Under the pieces are notes generated by a model. The model was not told the DNA's origin, searched no databases, and worked only from the letters and a program-made list of their open reading frames with translations. A stretch of 64,000 nucleotides of DNA from Fibrobacterota bacterium (GTDB lineage: Bacteria > Fibrobacterota > Chitinivibrionia > Chitinivibrionales > Chitinispirillaceae). Positions within the stretch are counted from its first letter, which is position 1. The number at the start of each line of letters is the position of its first letter. Below, piece after piece: positions 8,816-16,808 of the stretch. The position numbers and the translations under genes are program-made. The DNA lies in assembly GCA_023436205.1 (NCBI GenBank), contig JAEZKC010000002.1, forward strand, positions 186,001-250,000, written 5' to 3'.

Positions 8816-10483
8816 CTATTTGTCATATTCCAGTTCAGCTTTTTTCAGGAAATGCAGATGTCTTTCCGCCTTTTCCCAATCATCCCTCTGCGCATGACTA
8901 CTTTTCCTCCCAAGCTCCAGAGCCAGCATGCATCCAAATTTCCTGTATTCGGGATGATCGGACGTAATGAGAAAATCAATATAAAAGTCCGGTTCGGAAT
9001 TCATGCTTTTAAAAACACCAAGAATTTTTCGTCTGATTTCCGGAAAACACCGTTTACCTTTGCCCTTGTTCCTATACACATTACTTGCATTAAGATAATC
9101 AGATATTAACATCGGAAGAAAAATATCAGGTCGTTGCTTGATAGTCTTAATGAGGACTTTTTCATCAGATCGAGGCAGAATACTGTCACAACGGTTTATA
9201 AGCCGTTTGTAAATTGATACACCACTATCCGGAAATGAACCCTCAAGTTTGTTTATGGCAAATAGGCAGTTTTGATAAATAGACCAGTTTTTGGTACTGT
9301 GCGTAATTTGCTTTAAAGAAGGAATTGCGCTGCTGTTTTTCATCTGAACTAATTTCTCAGCAGTACACCTGACTACATAATCATCCCCACTCGAAAGCAG
9401 GTCAACATAGATGTGGTCTATTATAAGATCTAATTTTGTAAGAAGCAATCTGTCAGCATCTGGTTTTACATAACAGATGATATGGTCATAATTTCCGGCC
9501 AGCAGGGTGATTGCAGAATCAGTCCCGATTTCATTTAACATATTGATAATATACTTCTGCTTTCTGCACTCAGGATACTCTGGAGTCATTATGCCGAAAA
9601 GCAAATCACTGGCAAATCCTTTTTCCCTTTCATTACACAAAGAATCAAACTTCTTATCTTTCAGAGACTTCAGATCCTGAATCAACCGGGATACAACTCG
9701 GTTTCCGCGATCCACCAGAATTTGGGAAGCAAAATGATTAAATGAGCCTGGTTCTAAATACGCGCCAAGCAAGGTATCATCAGAATAGCATTCAAGGGCC
9801 CTTCCTTTGTATCTGAAACTTAGAGTTGGAGTTTCCAGAGTACTGGACCATGATTTTCCCTTAATTGCGGGATCTATGGCATTGTAATCTGATGCTTTAG
9901 AAACTGTATTATCGGAATCTGTATTGTCAAAATAAGCATCATTAGGATCTATTTTTTCCGATTCTGCGTCTTTCGAATTCGCGTCGTAAAAATTAACTCC
10001 TTGGGGAGTTATGTAACCGGCACTTAAGGCCGGAATGCCTTTATTACGACTTTCATACCCCTCTTTGTATCGAGCTGAAAAACAGATGTCATATACTGTA
10101 TCTTGGGTTAGCCGTAAAGGATCGAAAACCAATGTTCCGGTGAGTGTTTTGCCCGGTTGGATTTTCCGGTATATATCACGATTATTATTTAATGAATCTT
10201 CTACCCAGTCTAAAAAGGAGTGGAAACCACTACCATAGCAGGGTGCAACATAGAGGTGAACAAATCTAAAAATAGGTGTCGAAATCTCTTTTTGTGAAAC
10301 ATTTTTCACCTGAAACTGCAGCAGGATCTCTTTATTTTCAAGTATACAGACACCAGCCCGGCATGACAACCCGTCGCTCTCTGCACTCCAATCAGAATAT
10401 TTGAAAGTGACCTGGTTCGGGAGGCCCGCCCAGACAGCCTGTATTAGGATAAGAATGAAAAAAAGAATTGTAGAATTTTTCAT
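8816..10483 (-). CDS. Secreted helical-repeat protein of unknown function
   Basis: The ATG at 10483 is used (555 residues); the codon before it is TTG. Residues 1-19 are a signal peptide ending AVWA. The N-terminal ~150 residues look like a beta-sandwich (QVTFKYSDW, VKNVSQKEI). Residues about 165-205 are Asp/Asn/Ser-rich (DANSKDAESEK and on) and may be a flexible or Ca-binding linker. Residues 250-555 are largely helical, in a HEAT-like series (VRCTAEKLVQMKNSSAIPSL). Near residue 480, YRNKGKGKR recurs from the protein at 6267-7568. It probably forms an operon with 7838-8788 (27-bp gap). Function unknown. Confidence 0.75.
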   Translation of the reverse strand: MKNSTILFFILILIQAVWAGLPNQVTFKYSDWSAESDGLSCRAGVCILENKEILLQFQVKNVSQKEISTPIFRFVHLYVAPCYGSGFHSFLDWVEDSLNNNRDIYRKIQPGKTLTGTLVFDPLRLTQDTVYDICFSARYKEGYESRNKGIPALSAGYITPQGVNFYDANSKDAESEKIDPNDAYFDNTDSDNTVSKASDYNAIDPAIKGKSWSSTLETPTLSFRYKGRALECYSDDTLLGAYLEPGSFNHFASQILVDRGNRVVSRLIQDLKSLKDKKFDSLCNEREKGFASDLLFGIMTPEYPECRKQKYIINMLNEIGTDSAITLLAGNYDHIICYVKPDADRLLLTKLDLIIDHIYVDLLSSGDDYVVRCTAEKLVQMKNSSAIPSLKQITHSTKNWSIYQNCLFAINKLEGSFPDSGVSIYKRLINRCDSILPRSDEKVLIKTIKQRPDIFLPMLISDYLNASNVYRNKGKGKRCFPEIRRKILGVFKSMNSEPDFYIDFLITSDHPEYRKFGCMLALELGRKSSHAQRDDWEKAERHLHFLKKAELEYDK

Positions 10484-10763
10484 CAAAAGTGGTGTAATCC
10501 TTTATGGGTTAATAAGCCACAGGATACCAGCCTTATCCAGAGAAGCCCATCAATCACCTTATCAATTTACAATCTATGGGAGATGTTTGTAAATAGGGAA
10601 GGAGAAATGTGGGCTGAGTCCGGAAATTCGGAAGACAGGTGAAAGGTAGACGGGAAAAGAAACGCTTCGCTTTTCCTAAAATTGAAACCGAAGAACTAGC
10701 AGGAGAGGGGAAACCGGAATACTCTCACTGAGGTCACAAAGTTCACAAGAGAAAGATCAGGTC

Positions 10764-11450
10764 TCAACAGTCAAAAAATCTCTTATGTTTTCTCCGTAGC
10801 AGACCAACTATCAGCAACCCGGCACCCAGAAGAGAAAGTGTGGCGGGTTCGGGAACATTAGTACTTTCGTCGGGAGTATAAACCAGCTTGCAGCTGCCCT
10901 CCCGCACATCAGCCTCGATACCTACACTCTGCAGGCGAAGACCAACGTTGACAATGTTGTCCATGGTGAGAGGGTTTGTCAGACCAGTGGTTCTGATGAA
11001 TACTGTAGCCGGATCAATATCGGTCTTCCCGATGCCCTGGTCACCGATAAGCACCCCGGCATCAAAGGATATGGTACCGTTCATATTTGCCCAGCTGGCA
11101 CTCTTGATGGAAGTCACCTGATCGTTTTTCAGAGTCACCGTGGGGTTGGTCTGAACAATAAGCTTCTCCAGGTTGTTGTCATACTTTTCAACGGAAAAGC
11201 GGCTGGCGGTGAGGTCGGTCGGATAAGGATCGTCAAAGTTAATGTACATGGCCACGATATCGCCATAATAGCCACCCACAACATCAGCCCTGATAGCGAT
11301 GTAGTCCTGCCCGTCTTTGGTCACATTATCTATTGTAAGGTCGACCTCGACGGCGCTGCTTCCATCAGAACTGCTGGTGAAGCTCAAAGTGATGGGCGTA
11401 GCGCTCAGCATCCCCGCACAGCTCAGAAGAACCAGTAATAATTTTCTCAA
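10764..11450 (-). CDS. PEP-CTERM anchored secreted protein
   Basis: 228 residues. The start is TTG at 11450, supported by AGGAG nine to ten bases upstream and a signal peptide immediately after it (LLLVLLSCAGMLSA). The C-terminus is a complete PEP-CTERM tail: VPEPATLSLLGAGLLIVGLL then RRKHKR, i.e. the PEP motif, a membrane helix and a basic end. In this system an exosortase recognises the tail and exports the protein to the surface or exopolysaccharide. The mature part is a beta-rich domain of unknown type (about 20-195). Together with the PEP-CTERM protein at 14845-15870 it flanks a PrsT-like lipoprotein. No exosortase lies in the window. Confidence 0.85.
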   Translation of the reverse strand: MRKLLLVLLSCAGMLSATPITLSFTSSSDGSSAVEVDLTIDNVTKDGQDYIAIRADVVGGYYGDIVAMYINFDDPYPTDLTASRFSVEKYDNNLEKLIVQTNPTVTLKNDQVTSIKSASWANMNGTISFDAGVLIGDQGIGKTDIDPATVFIRTTGLTNPLTMDNIVNVGLRLQSVGIEADVREGSCKLVYTPDESTNVPEPATLSLLGAGLLIVGLLRRKHKRFFDC

Positions 11451-11541
11451 TTTAAATTGCTCCTGTAGAATTCATCGATGGTGAAGACTGGGTTATGTGC
11501 AATTAGCATGCCACTTGTGATTTTGGCCAAAACGAGGAAAT

Positions 11542-11558
11542 AGGGGCATAGTGCCCCT
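11542..11558 (-). terminator. Hairpin downstream of the orphan sorting-domain gene
   Basis: A 7-bp perfect stem AGGGGCA / TGCCCCT with a 3-base loop, followed on the minus strand by ATTTCC. The T-tract is short, so it is a weak terminator candidate for the gene ending at 11604. Confidence 0.35.
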
Positions 11559-11603
11559 TAAGCAGTGTAAGGTAATCCGACATCCGTCGATGTGGTTGAC
11601 AAG

Positions 11604-11957
11604 CTACCTGGCTAAAAGTTTCTGCACCACTATTATTCCCCCGAAAGTCCGTATTCTGGCCAGATATTCGCCGGGTACCACCTTTTCTCCTGTTTTACTC
11701 CGGCAATTCCACTCGATGAACTTTCCCGCACTGCCCACACCCCGGAATACCGTGCGCCCCATCATATCCACTATCTGCACCGAAAGGGCAGCCGGCCCGA
11801 AAACCGCCCTTCTGTTATGAGAGAAAAACTCCCCTGACGCCCGGGTATCAAGAGGTGACGATACTGCTGCCGGTCGAACGATGGTTGCCTGAGGCTTAAG
11901 CACCACCTCCGCGGGCTCCACAATGCAGAACCGGTAAACTATCCTACATCCCCCCAA
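11604..11957 (-). CDS. Orphan C-terminal sorting / FlgD-like domain, probable gene remnant
   Basis: 117 residues in the longest frame (TTG start, no ribosome-binding site, no signal peptide). The last ~60 residues match the T9SS-type/FlgD-like fold: LSVQIVDMMGRTVFRGVGSA, then a Gly-rich PGEYLARIRT and a final hydrophobic strand ending KLLAR. This is the same kind of tail that ends the CAZymes in this window. On its own it cannot be exported, so I read it as the 3' end of a larger secreted protein whose 5' part was lost. Upstream DNA (11958-12200) contains only repeats. Confidence 0.5.
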   Translation of the reverse strand: MGGCRIVYRFCIVEPAEVVLKPQATIVRPAAVSSPLDTRASGEFFSHNRRAVFGPAALSVQIVDMMGRTVFRGVGSAGKFIEWNCRSKTGEKVVPGEYLARIRTFGGIIVVQKLLAR

Positions 11958-12553
11958 GTTTACGATTCCCGGAACAATTTATAATAGTAAAGATATGGTG
12001 CGATGAAAGCGGAAACCAAGTAAAACCTAAGCGCATAAACAGGATTGAATCCAAGCATAAGCCTCTGATGAGAAAAACTGCAAGTGGCGGGCCAGCAAAC
12101 CAGGAAAATGCCCCGTATCACTTCGTACTCAGCGCGAGCGGTACTCGTACTCGTACGCGTCTCCGACCTCTCTTTCGACAATGCACTACCTTTTTGTTAA
12201 CGGCGAAGACGCCTTGCTGGTCACCGGCATTCTCTCCCGCTTTGAAGCACCATCGAAGATAGTCATCGGAGTCTGTCAATCACGAGTGAAAACAGACCAG
12301 AGAGGAGGAAGGAACCGGATTTTTCTCACGGAGGGCACAAAGTTAACAGAAGGGATATTGTATATAAAATACGTAAATGAGAACGAGGCTGTTTCACTGG
12401 AAAACACTTGTATTCTTCCAATCAAAAGTCTAAAATCAACACCCCTTGCGCAGGGAATTAAGCTTCGACTCCGGAAGACCTACGCTCAGCCTGAGCGGAG
12501 CGAGGCCGTTTCCGTATTCTTACAGTCAACAATCATCAATCAGCAATTCTCTT
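11958..12553. other. Intergenic region with two kinds of repeat
   Basis: No supported gene. Contains a GGTACTCGTACTCGTACGCG element (about 12124-12160) and dispersed-repeat copy C (12196-12286). Near 12483-12510 lies a CTCAGCCTGAGCGGAGCGAG palindromic string of the common dispersed type. Confidence 0.55.
12196..12286 (+). repeat. ~91-bp dispersed repeat, copy C
   Basis: Begins GTTAACGGCGAAGACGCCTT, with GGTCACCGGCAT following, and ends ATAGTCATCGGAGTCTGTCA then ATCACGAG. The ends are near-identical to copy B (676-766, opposite strand) and the length is the same; the ~25-bp middle is unrelated. Confidence 0.8.
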
Positions 12554-14653
12554 CTATTCCTGGGGCATGATAGCCTGAATATGGCTTTTCAGTTCCTCGC
12601 GGTCGGTAGAAAGCTTCACCTTACTGCTGTCCGAAAGCGCGATTGCTTCCTGATAAAGCCGCACTGCCATATTGATATCATTTATCTTCTCGTAGGCTTT
12701 TCCAAGATGAACCTTGAGATCGGGATTCTTCCCAACCACGCTGCTTTCGGAAAGCAGCTTTATGCAATCCTTGTACTTGCCATATTTATTAAGCACGACA
12801 GCGTAGGTGTCCATAATATCTTTGTTTTCAGGAAGAAGCCTGTTTGCCTGCTCCACCGCCTTGAGCACAAGCTTGCTGTCACTGCCTTCAGAAAGGGCAG
12901 CTGTCCAGGCGTAGTTGTTAAGGAGCCCCGCGAGCGCTGCGCTGTCCTGCGCTGAACCGGCTTTGAATCTGTCAATTATACCGGAATAAAACCCGGCTGC
13001 AGTGGAGTAGTCTTCGATCTGAGTAAGAAAATCGGTATACTCCACGGAAAGCTCCATGTTCTCCTTGTCGCTCTTGAGCGCCTCAGTGTAGGCGGCGCGG
13101 GCATTATCATTCTGCCCAAGCTTGCGGTAAGCACGAGCCTGAAGAAGCTTTGCCATCTGCACCGGGAGTTTGCCCGCGGAAGATTGCTCGATGACCTTCG
13201 CGTACTCCCCTTTCAGATGTAAAACCGTGAGCCGCATCACCTCAAAACGCTCCTCATCGGGATAAGCTTTGGCAAGACGGGTAAACTGGGCCAGCGCCGA
13301 ATCGACCTGCCCGGTCTTAAGTGCCATCACTGCACCACTCCACTGAACTTTAACGTCATCTTTATAGCGGGATTCCAGAAGTTTCTGAGCGGCCTTACTC
13401 TTGTCAATGAGTTTATTCTTGAACGTAAGGTCGCGGAACATTTCAAGGGAGGTGCGGGTTACAATGCGGTTTGTATGAAGCCTGCTCAATAGAGCGAGAG
13501 CGTCGTCATCCCGCCCAAGCCGCATCTGTACAAGCGCAAACTCCTCCAGCACATTGGGGGAAAAGCGTATCGCGGGAGGAACCAGTCTGTAAAATGTATC
13601 CGCCTGAGCGAATCTCTTCTGGTGACCGTACTCTCTTCCCAGCGCCAGATCGATCCAGGCACTCGGAGGTGATTCCCGCCTTATTGCCCGAAGCACCTCA
13701 ATGCCATCCTTCTTATCCCTCATGCGATCAAAAAGAAAGCTGTAGAAACGCTTTTCAGCAGCCTTGAAGAGAGTGGTATCCGATGTCTCCAGAAGATTCC
13801 AGAGCGCAAGGGAATCTCTCAACAGGAAGAGCTCGTACCCTTTCAGCATCCGGGCCCGAATCTTATGAGCACTCTTCGGTTCATTTTCCGAATAGACACC
13901 CTCCAGGACATCTCCCGATAGAGCGAACTTGCCCTGGGCGAAAAGGAGGCCGGCGTATTCCACTTTAAGAAAATCATCGCTGATTCCGAACTGATCGGCT
14001 TCATTGTAAAGAGTATCAACCGCACCGTATCTGTACTGAAGAGCTCTAAGAGACATAAGCATGCTGTAGCCCTGAGAATTGAGCAGCTTCTTGAGACGAT
14101 TTTTTTCAAGATGAGTAATCATGCTTTCTATGCGGCCCTGCTTTTCAAGTGCAAGGGCGATCTTATTGATTATTTCAGGCGTTTCCTTCTGATAGGCCAC
14201 TATATCCCAGTATTTCAGGGCGGAATCCAGCTGACCGAAATTGTAGAACAGGTCGCCTTTCATCTCATCGGACTTAAGGGAATCCGCCATCTCTTCGTAA
14301 AGGGAAAGGGCGTAATCGAGTTTCTGCTTCTGGTCGGTATGAAAGGACAAAGCGGCAAGCCTCATCATCACGGCAGGAGTTTTAAACCCCTTGTCCCAGG
14401 CGGACTTCGTGTGCACCTGAGCCATGTTGTTGTTGGGAGCGGCGCTGGAAGCGGCCCACAGATATTTTATCTCATCGGGATTTTTCTTTACAGCCGCCTG
14501 AAAGTTTCTGTAGGCGGATTTCTGGTCTCCTGAAGAAAGATCTTTAGTACCTTTCTGGTACAGTTCCTCGGCAGACCCCCGCGGGCCACAGCCGGAAAGC
14601 AGCGCACAGGAGGCAATGAGTAACCCGAAAGTATTGAGTGATTTAAACTTCAT
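12554..14653 (-). CDS. TPR-repeat lipoprotein, PrsT-like (PEP-CTERM system)
   Basis: 699 residues from ATG at 14653 with AAGGTG upstream. Lipoprotein signal: hydrophobic stretch and LLSGC with Cys22. The rest is almost entirely tetratricopeptide repeats, recognised by repeated A-x(3)-Y-x(2)-A pairs (for example AEELYQKGTKDLSSGDQ near 28, RKLGQNDNARAAYTEALKSD near 505, LGKAYEKINDINMAVRLYQE near 655). The gene lies between two PEP-CTERM substrates on the same strand, the classical setting of PrsT, the TPR lipoprotein that accompanies exosortase systems; PrsT is usually somewhat longer. Family assignment is inferred from architecture and context. It is more GC-rich than most neighbours. Confidence 0.8.
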   Translation of the reverse strand: MKFKSLNTFGLLIASCALLSGCGPRGSAEELYQKGTKDLSSGDQKSAYRNFQAAVKKNPDEIKYLWAASSAAPNNNMAQVHTKSAWDKGFKTPAVMMRLAALSFHTDQKQKLDYALSLYEEMADSLKSDEMKGDLFYNFGQLDSALKYWDIVAYQKETPEIINKIALALEKQGRIESMITHLEKNRLKKLLNSQGYSMLMSLRALQYRYGAVDTLYNEADQFGISDDFLKVEYAGLLFAQGKFALSGDVLEGVYSENEPKSAHKIRARMLKGYELFLLRDSLALWNLLETSDTTLFKAAEKRFYSFLFDRMRDKKDGIEVLRAIRRESPPSAWIDLALGREYGHQKRFAQADTFYRLVPPAIRFSPNVLEEFALVQMRLGRDDDALALLSRLHTNRIVTRTSLEMFRDLTFKNKLIDKSKAAQKLLESRYKDDVKVQWSGAVMALKTGQVDSALAQFTRLAKAYPDEERFEVMRLTVLHLKGEYAKVIEQSSAGKLPVQMAKLLQARAYRKLGQNDNARAAYTEALKSDKENMELSVEYTDFLTQIEDYSTAAGFYSGIIDRFKAGSAQDSAALAGLLNNYAWTAALSEGSDSKLVLKAVEQANRLLPENKDIMDTYAVVLNKYGKYKDCIKLLSESSVVGKNPDLKVHLGKAYEKINDINMAVRLYQEAIALSDSSKVKLSTDREELKSHIQAIMPQE

Positions 14654-14790
14654 ACGAGCACCTTGCGGAAAAGAGTGTAAACTGTGAATCGAGTGTGAGC
14701 ATGGGTCAATAAAGAGTAATATATATAAGAGGAAGATGAAGTGCAGGGGTATAATGATTTCAAAGTCGATCTCTAACTATTATGTGGACA

Positions 14791-14818
14791 AAAGCCAAAA
14801 GGGCACAAACGTGCCCTT
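14791..14818 (-). terminator. Rho-independent terminator of the choice-of-anchor A gene
   Basis: Perfect 8-bp stem AAGGGCAC / GTGCCCTT with a 4-base loop, followed on the minus strand by TTGGCTTTTG. It lies 27 bp after the stop at 14845. Confidence 0.65.
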
Positions 14819-14844
14819 GCAGTACCAGTATATGTAAATAAATC

Positions 14845-15870
14845 TTACGATCTTTTTTTACGGGCGAACAGACCCAGAATCAGCGTTCCGGTGGCCAGAA
14901 AGGCCAGGGAGGCGGGTTCGGGGACGTTCTGAGGAGGCGGGGTGAACAGTTTTGAATGGAACTCACCACTTCCTGAAACCGATGTAGCTATCATGTTACC
15001 ATCAATATAAACGCCTTTTTGACCACTCTGATTGAAATCAACATGGGCATTCACTGCTAAGACACTTCCCTTAATACCGACATTCCCAAAGACAATGTCA
15101 GTTGCGTCGTAAAAGTTAAACAATACAGATTGTGCATCAAGGAATTCATTTCCATAGGAGTCAAAAAATTGGAAATTCCCCACACTGGCAGAAGTTCCTG
15201 AAACATTGATGATTGCCTTAGCTCCTTCCGCAATATCAATTGTTAAGGAACTCACAGTTGAGAGTTCCTCAGCCGTCAAAGTGAAATAATTAACATCATT
15301 AGTACCAACCAGCGTGTACTCATACCCGTTTTTATCAACGCTTGCATTTGATTGTGAAGAATAGTAAGAAGAGAGGGCAATCATTTCACTTTTTGCTGCA
15401 GCAAAATCAACCGGAACAGAACCCGGATCAGCATGGACTAATTTTCCTTCTAAATATTCAGGGATATTGTCATTTCCACCTACGATAAAATTACCGTCAT
15501 AAGTCCCCCCCCAATACACATTGAGATCACCTCTGGCAGCAACAGTTCCGTGAATAGTCGCAGAATAAATATCCGCTTTTCCACCGGAATACAATCCCCC
15601 GTTATGGACTGTACCGTATTTAAATACTACGTCTCCACCACCAACAACACTGTATAAACTCGATTCAGACTTGCTCCCTACATTATATGATTCGATGTAA
15701 ACATTGCCCTGCCCTGCGACTTTACCCTCCGAATCAGACCATTTAACATTCACATCACCGAAGGCAAACACATTGTAATCCCATGGATTTGAACTTACAT
15801 CCATGACACCCGCCTGAGATGCCACAACTCCCAGACAAAGTGCAAGCCCAGCAAAGACTTTTTTATTCAC
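14845..15870 (-). CDS. Choice-of-anchor A family protein with PEP-CTERM tail
   Basis: 341 residues. GTG start at 15870, with AAAGGGG upstream, and a signal peptide at 1-20 (FAGLALCLGVVASQAG). The mature part has the choice-of-anchor A pattern: near the N-terminus WDYNVFAFGDVNVKWSDSEG (about 30-49), then KVAGQGNVYIESYNVG, and repeated Gly-rich beta turns (GGGDVVFKYG, GGKADIYSATIHG). This domain is typically attached to alternative surface anchors. The tail is VPEPASLAFLATGTLILGLF then ARKKRS, a complete PEP-CTERM signal. Likely displayed on the cell surface or in an exopolysaccharide matrix. It is the first gene of the run containing the PrsT-like lipoprotein. Confidence 0.85.
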   Translation of the reverse strand: MNKKVFAGLALCLGVVASQAGVMDVSSNPWDYNVFAFGDVNVKWSDSEGKVAGQGNVYIESYNVGSKSESSLYSVVGGGDVVFKYGTVHNGGLYSGGKADIYSATIHGTVAARGDLNVYWGGTYDGNFIVGGNDNIPEYLEGKLVHADPGSVPVDFAAAKSEMIALSSYYSSQSNASVDKNGYEYTLVGTNDVNYFTLTAEELSTVSSLTIDIAEGAKAIINVSGTSASVGNFQFFDSYGNEFLDAQSVLFNFYDATDIVFGNVGIKGSVLAVNAHVDFNQSGQKGVYIDGNMIATSVSGSGEFHSKLFTPPPQNVPEPASLAFLATGTLILGLFARKKRS

Positions 15871-16095
15871 GATAAAACCCCTTTATGTATAAGTATGAAG
15901 CGTTCAGCGTAAAAATAATCACATTTTACAAATCAATCACCGCGGTAGAATATGCAATAATCAGACCATACTGAGAGTTAGCCTGTAATGAGAAAAATGC
16001 CCCATCACACCAGCAAGACTGTAAGATTTCCCGACAGTAGTCAACAAGGTTTACAGTGGACTTGGTGAGCGAAATATCTGGGAGGTAAGCGGTTG

Positions 16096-16425
16096 CTACT
16101 TATTATACTGGCTACTATGGGGGCTTTTAAAAATGTGCAGCAGATGTCTTATCGCCAGCACTGGGTTATGATACAGCATTCTCGGTCCGGAATACCTCAT
16201 TACCCTCTTAATGGCATCCCTCTTCTCCGGACTGTAGCAATGTACTGTGCATTTCCTGCAAACCGGCTTGCCCTCCCCGAACGGGCATTTTCTGGTCCTG
16301 GCCTCGGCGTACTCAAGAAGCAAAGCGCATTCGCGGCAGAGCTCCACCGGCTGGGAATGCACCCCACGGCAGTAGATCCCCACCATACAGTGCAGAGTTT
16401 TAATTTCGTTTTGCAACAGGCTCAC
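16096..16425 (-). CDS. YgbA family protein (nitrous oxide-stimulated promoter family)
   Basis: 109 residues from GTG at 16425, with a G-rich AGGGGGGGG upstream. It matches the YgbA/NO-stimulated family throughout: ELCRECALLLEYAEARTRKC near 29-47, CPFGEGKPVCRKCTVHCY at 47-64, and VMRYSGPRMLYHNPVLAIRH near 75-94. Eight cysteines (13, 19, 30, 33, 47, 56, 59, 63) could bind metal or an Fe-S cluster. In Escherichia coli ygbA is controlled by the NO sensor NsrR; the role is not settled. Here it is divergent from a hemerythrin/DUF438 protein, which fits nitrosative or redox stress. Function of the pair is inferred. Confidence 0.85.
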   Translation of the reverse strand: MSLLQNEIKTLHCMVGIYCRGVHSQPVELCRECALLLEYAEARTRKCPFGEGKPVCRKCTVHCYSPEKRDAIKRVMRYSGPRMLYHNPVLAIRHLLHIFKSPHSSQYNK

Positions 16426-16808
16426 TGCCCCCCCCTGAAACGTTCACCTTCTTTATCATAATATGAATAGGGCCACCGCGGTTGGCAAAAATACTTCGAT
16501 AGACCAGATCGTCATGATAGACGAGTTCGAGTACGCGTACGAGTAGGAGAAGAGGACCGCTGTGCTATCCGGGTCGTACTCGTACATAGCCCAAGCGGTA
16601 CTCGTACTCGGGGATTCGATGGTTGAAAAGATCGAGCCATGGTCAGCACCTTGTTCCATAAAACCTTGACAGGCATCGAAAATAGATGCAAATTGATAAA
16701 CATGGGCAACACTACCATGGAAATAGGATACCGTTACCCTGAACAGACTTTTCAGGGTATCATACTTGCTATAATCATCCGGACCCACTTCCACTAAAGG
16801 ATAAAACC
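16426..16808. other. Divergent intergenic region with an inverted TACTCG repeat
   Basis: Between the YgbA gene and the DUF438 gene. It must hold both promoters, but I see no convincing -35/-10 pair. Most of the middle is occupied by the repeat at 16526-16620. Confidence 0.5.
16526..16620 (+). repeat. Inverted GAGTACG / CGTACTC element
   Basis: Left end TTCGAGTACGCGTACGAGTA and right end GCGGTACTCGTACTCGGGGA face each other about 50 bp apart, with a third CGTACTCGTAC between them (16575-16584). Related strings lie at 12124-12160 and 28494-28510. It could fold into a long hairpin. Similar TACGAGTACGAG repeats occur in many environmental bacteria. Confidence 0.55.

Noticed and set aside
11960..12181. 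73-codon minus-strand frame
   Set aside because: It is built from the TACTCG repeat and surrounding non-coding DNA; no plausible start.
16456..16794. 112-codon minus-strand frame
   Set aside because: It reads through the inverted repeat at 16526-16620 and has no support.
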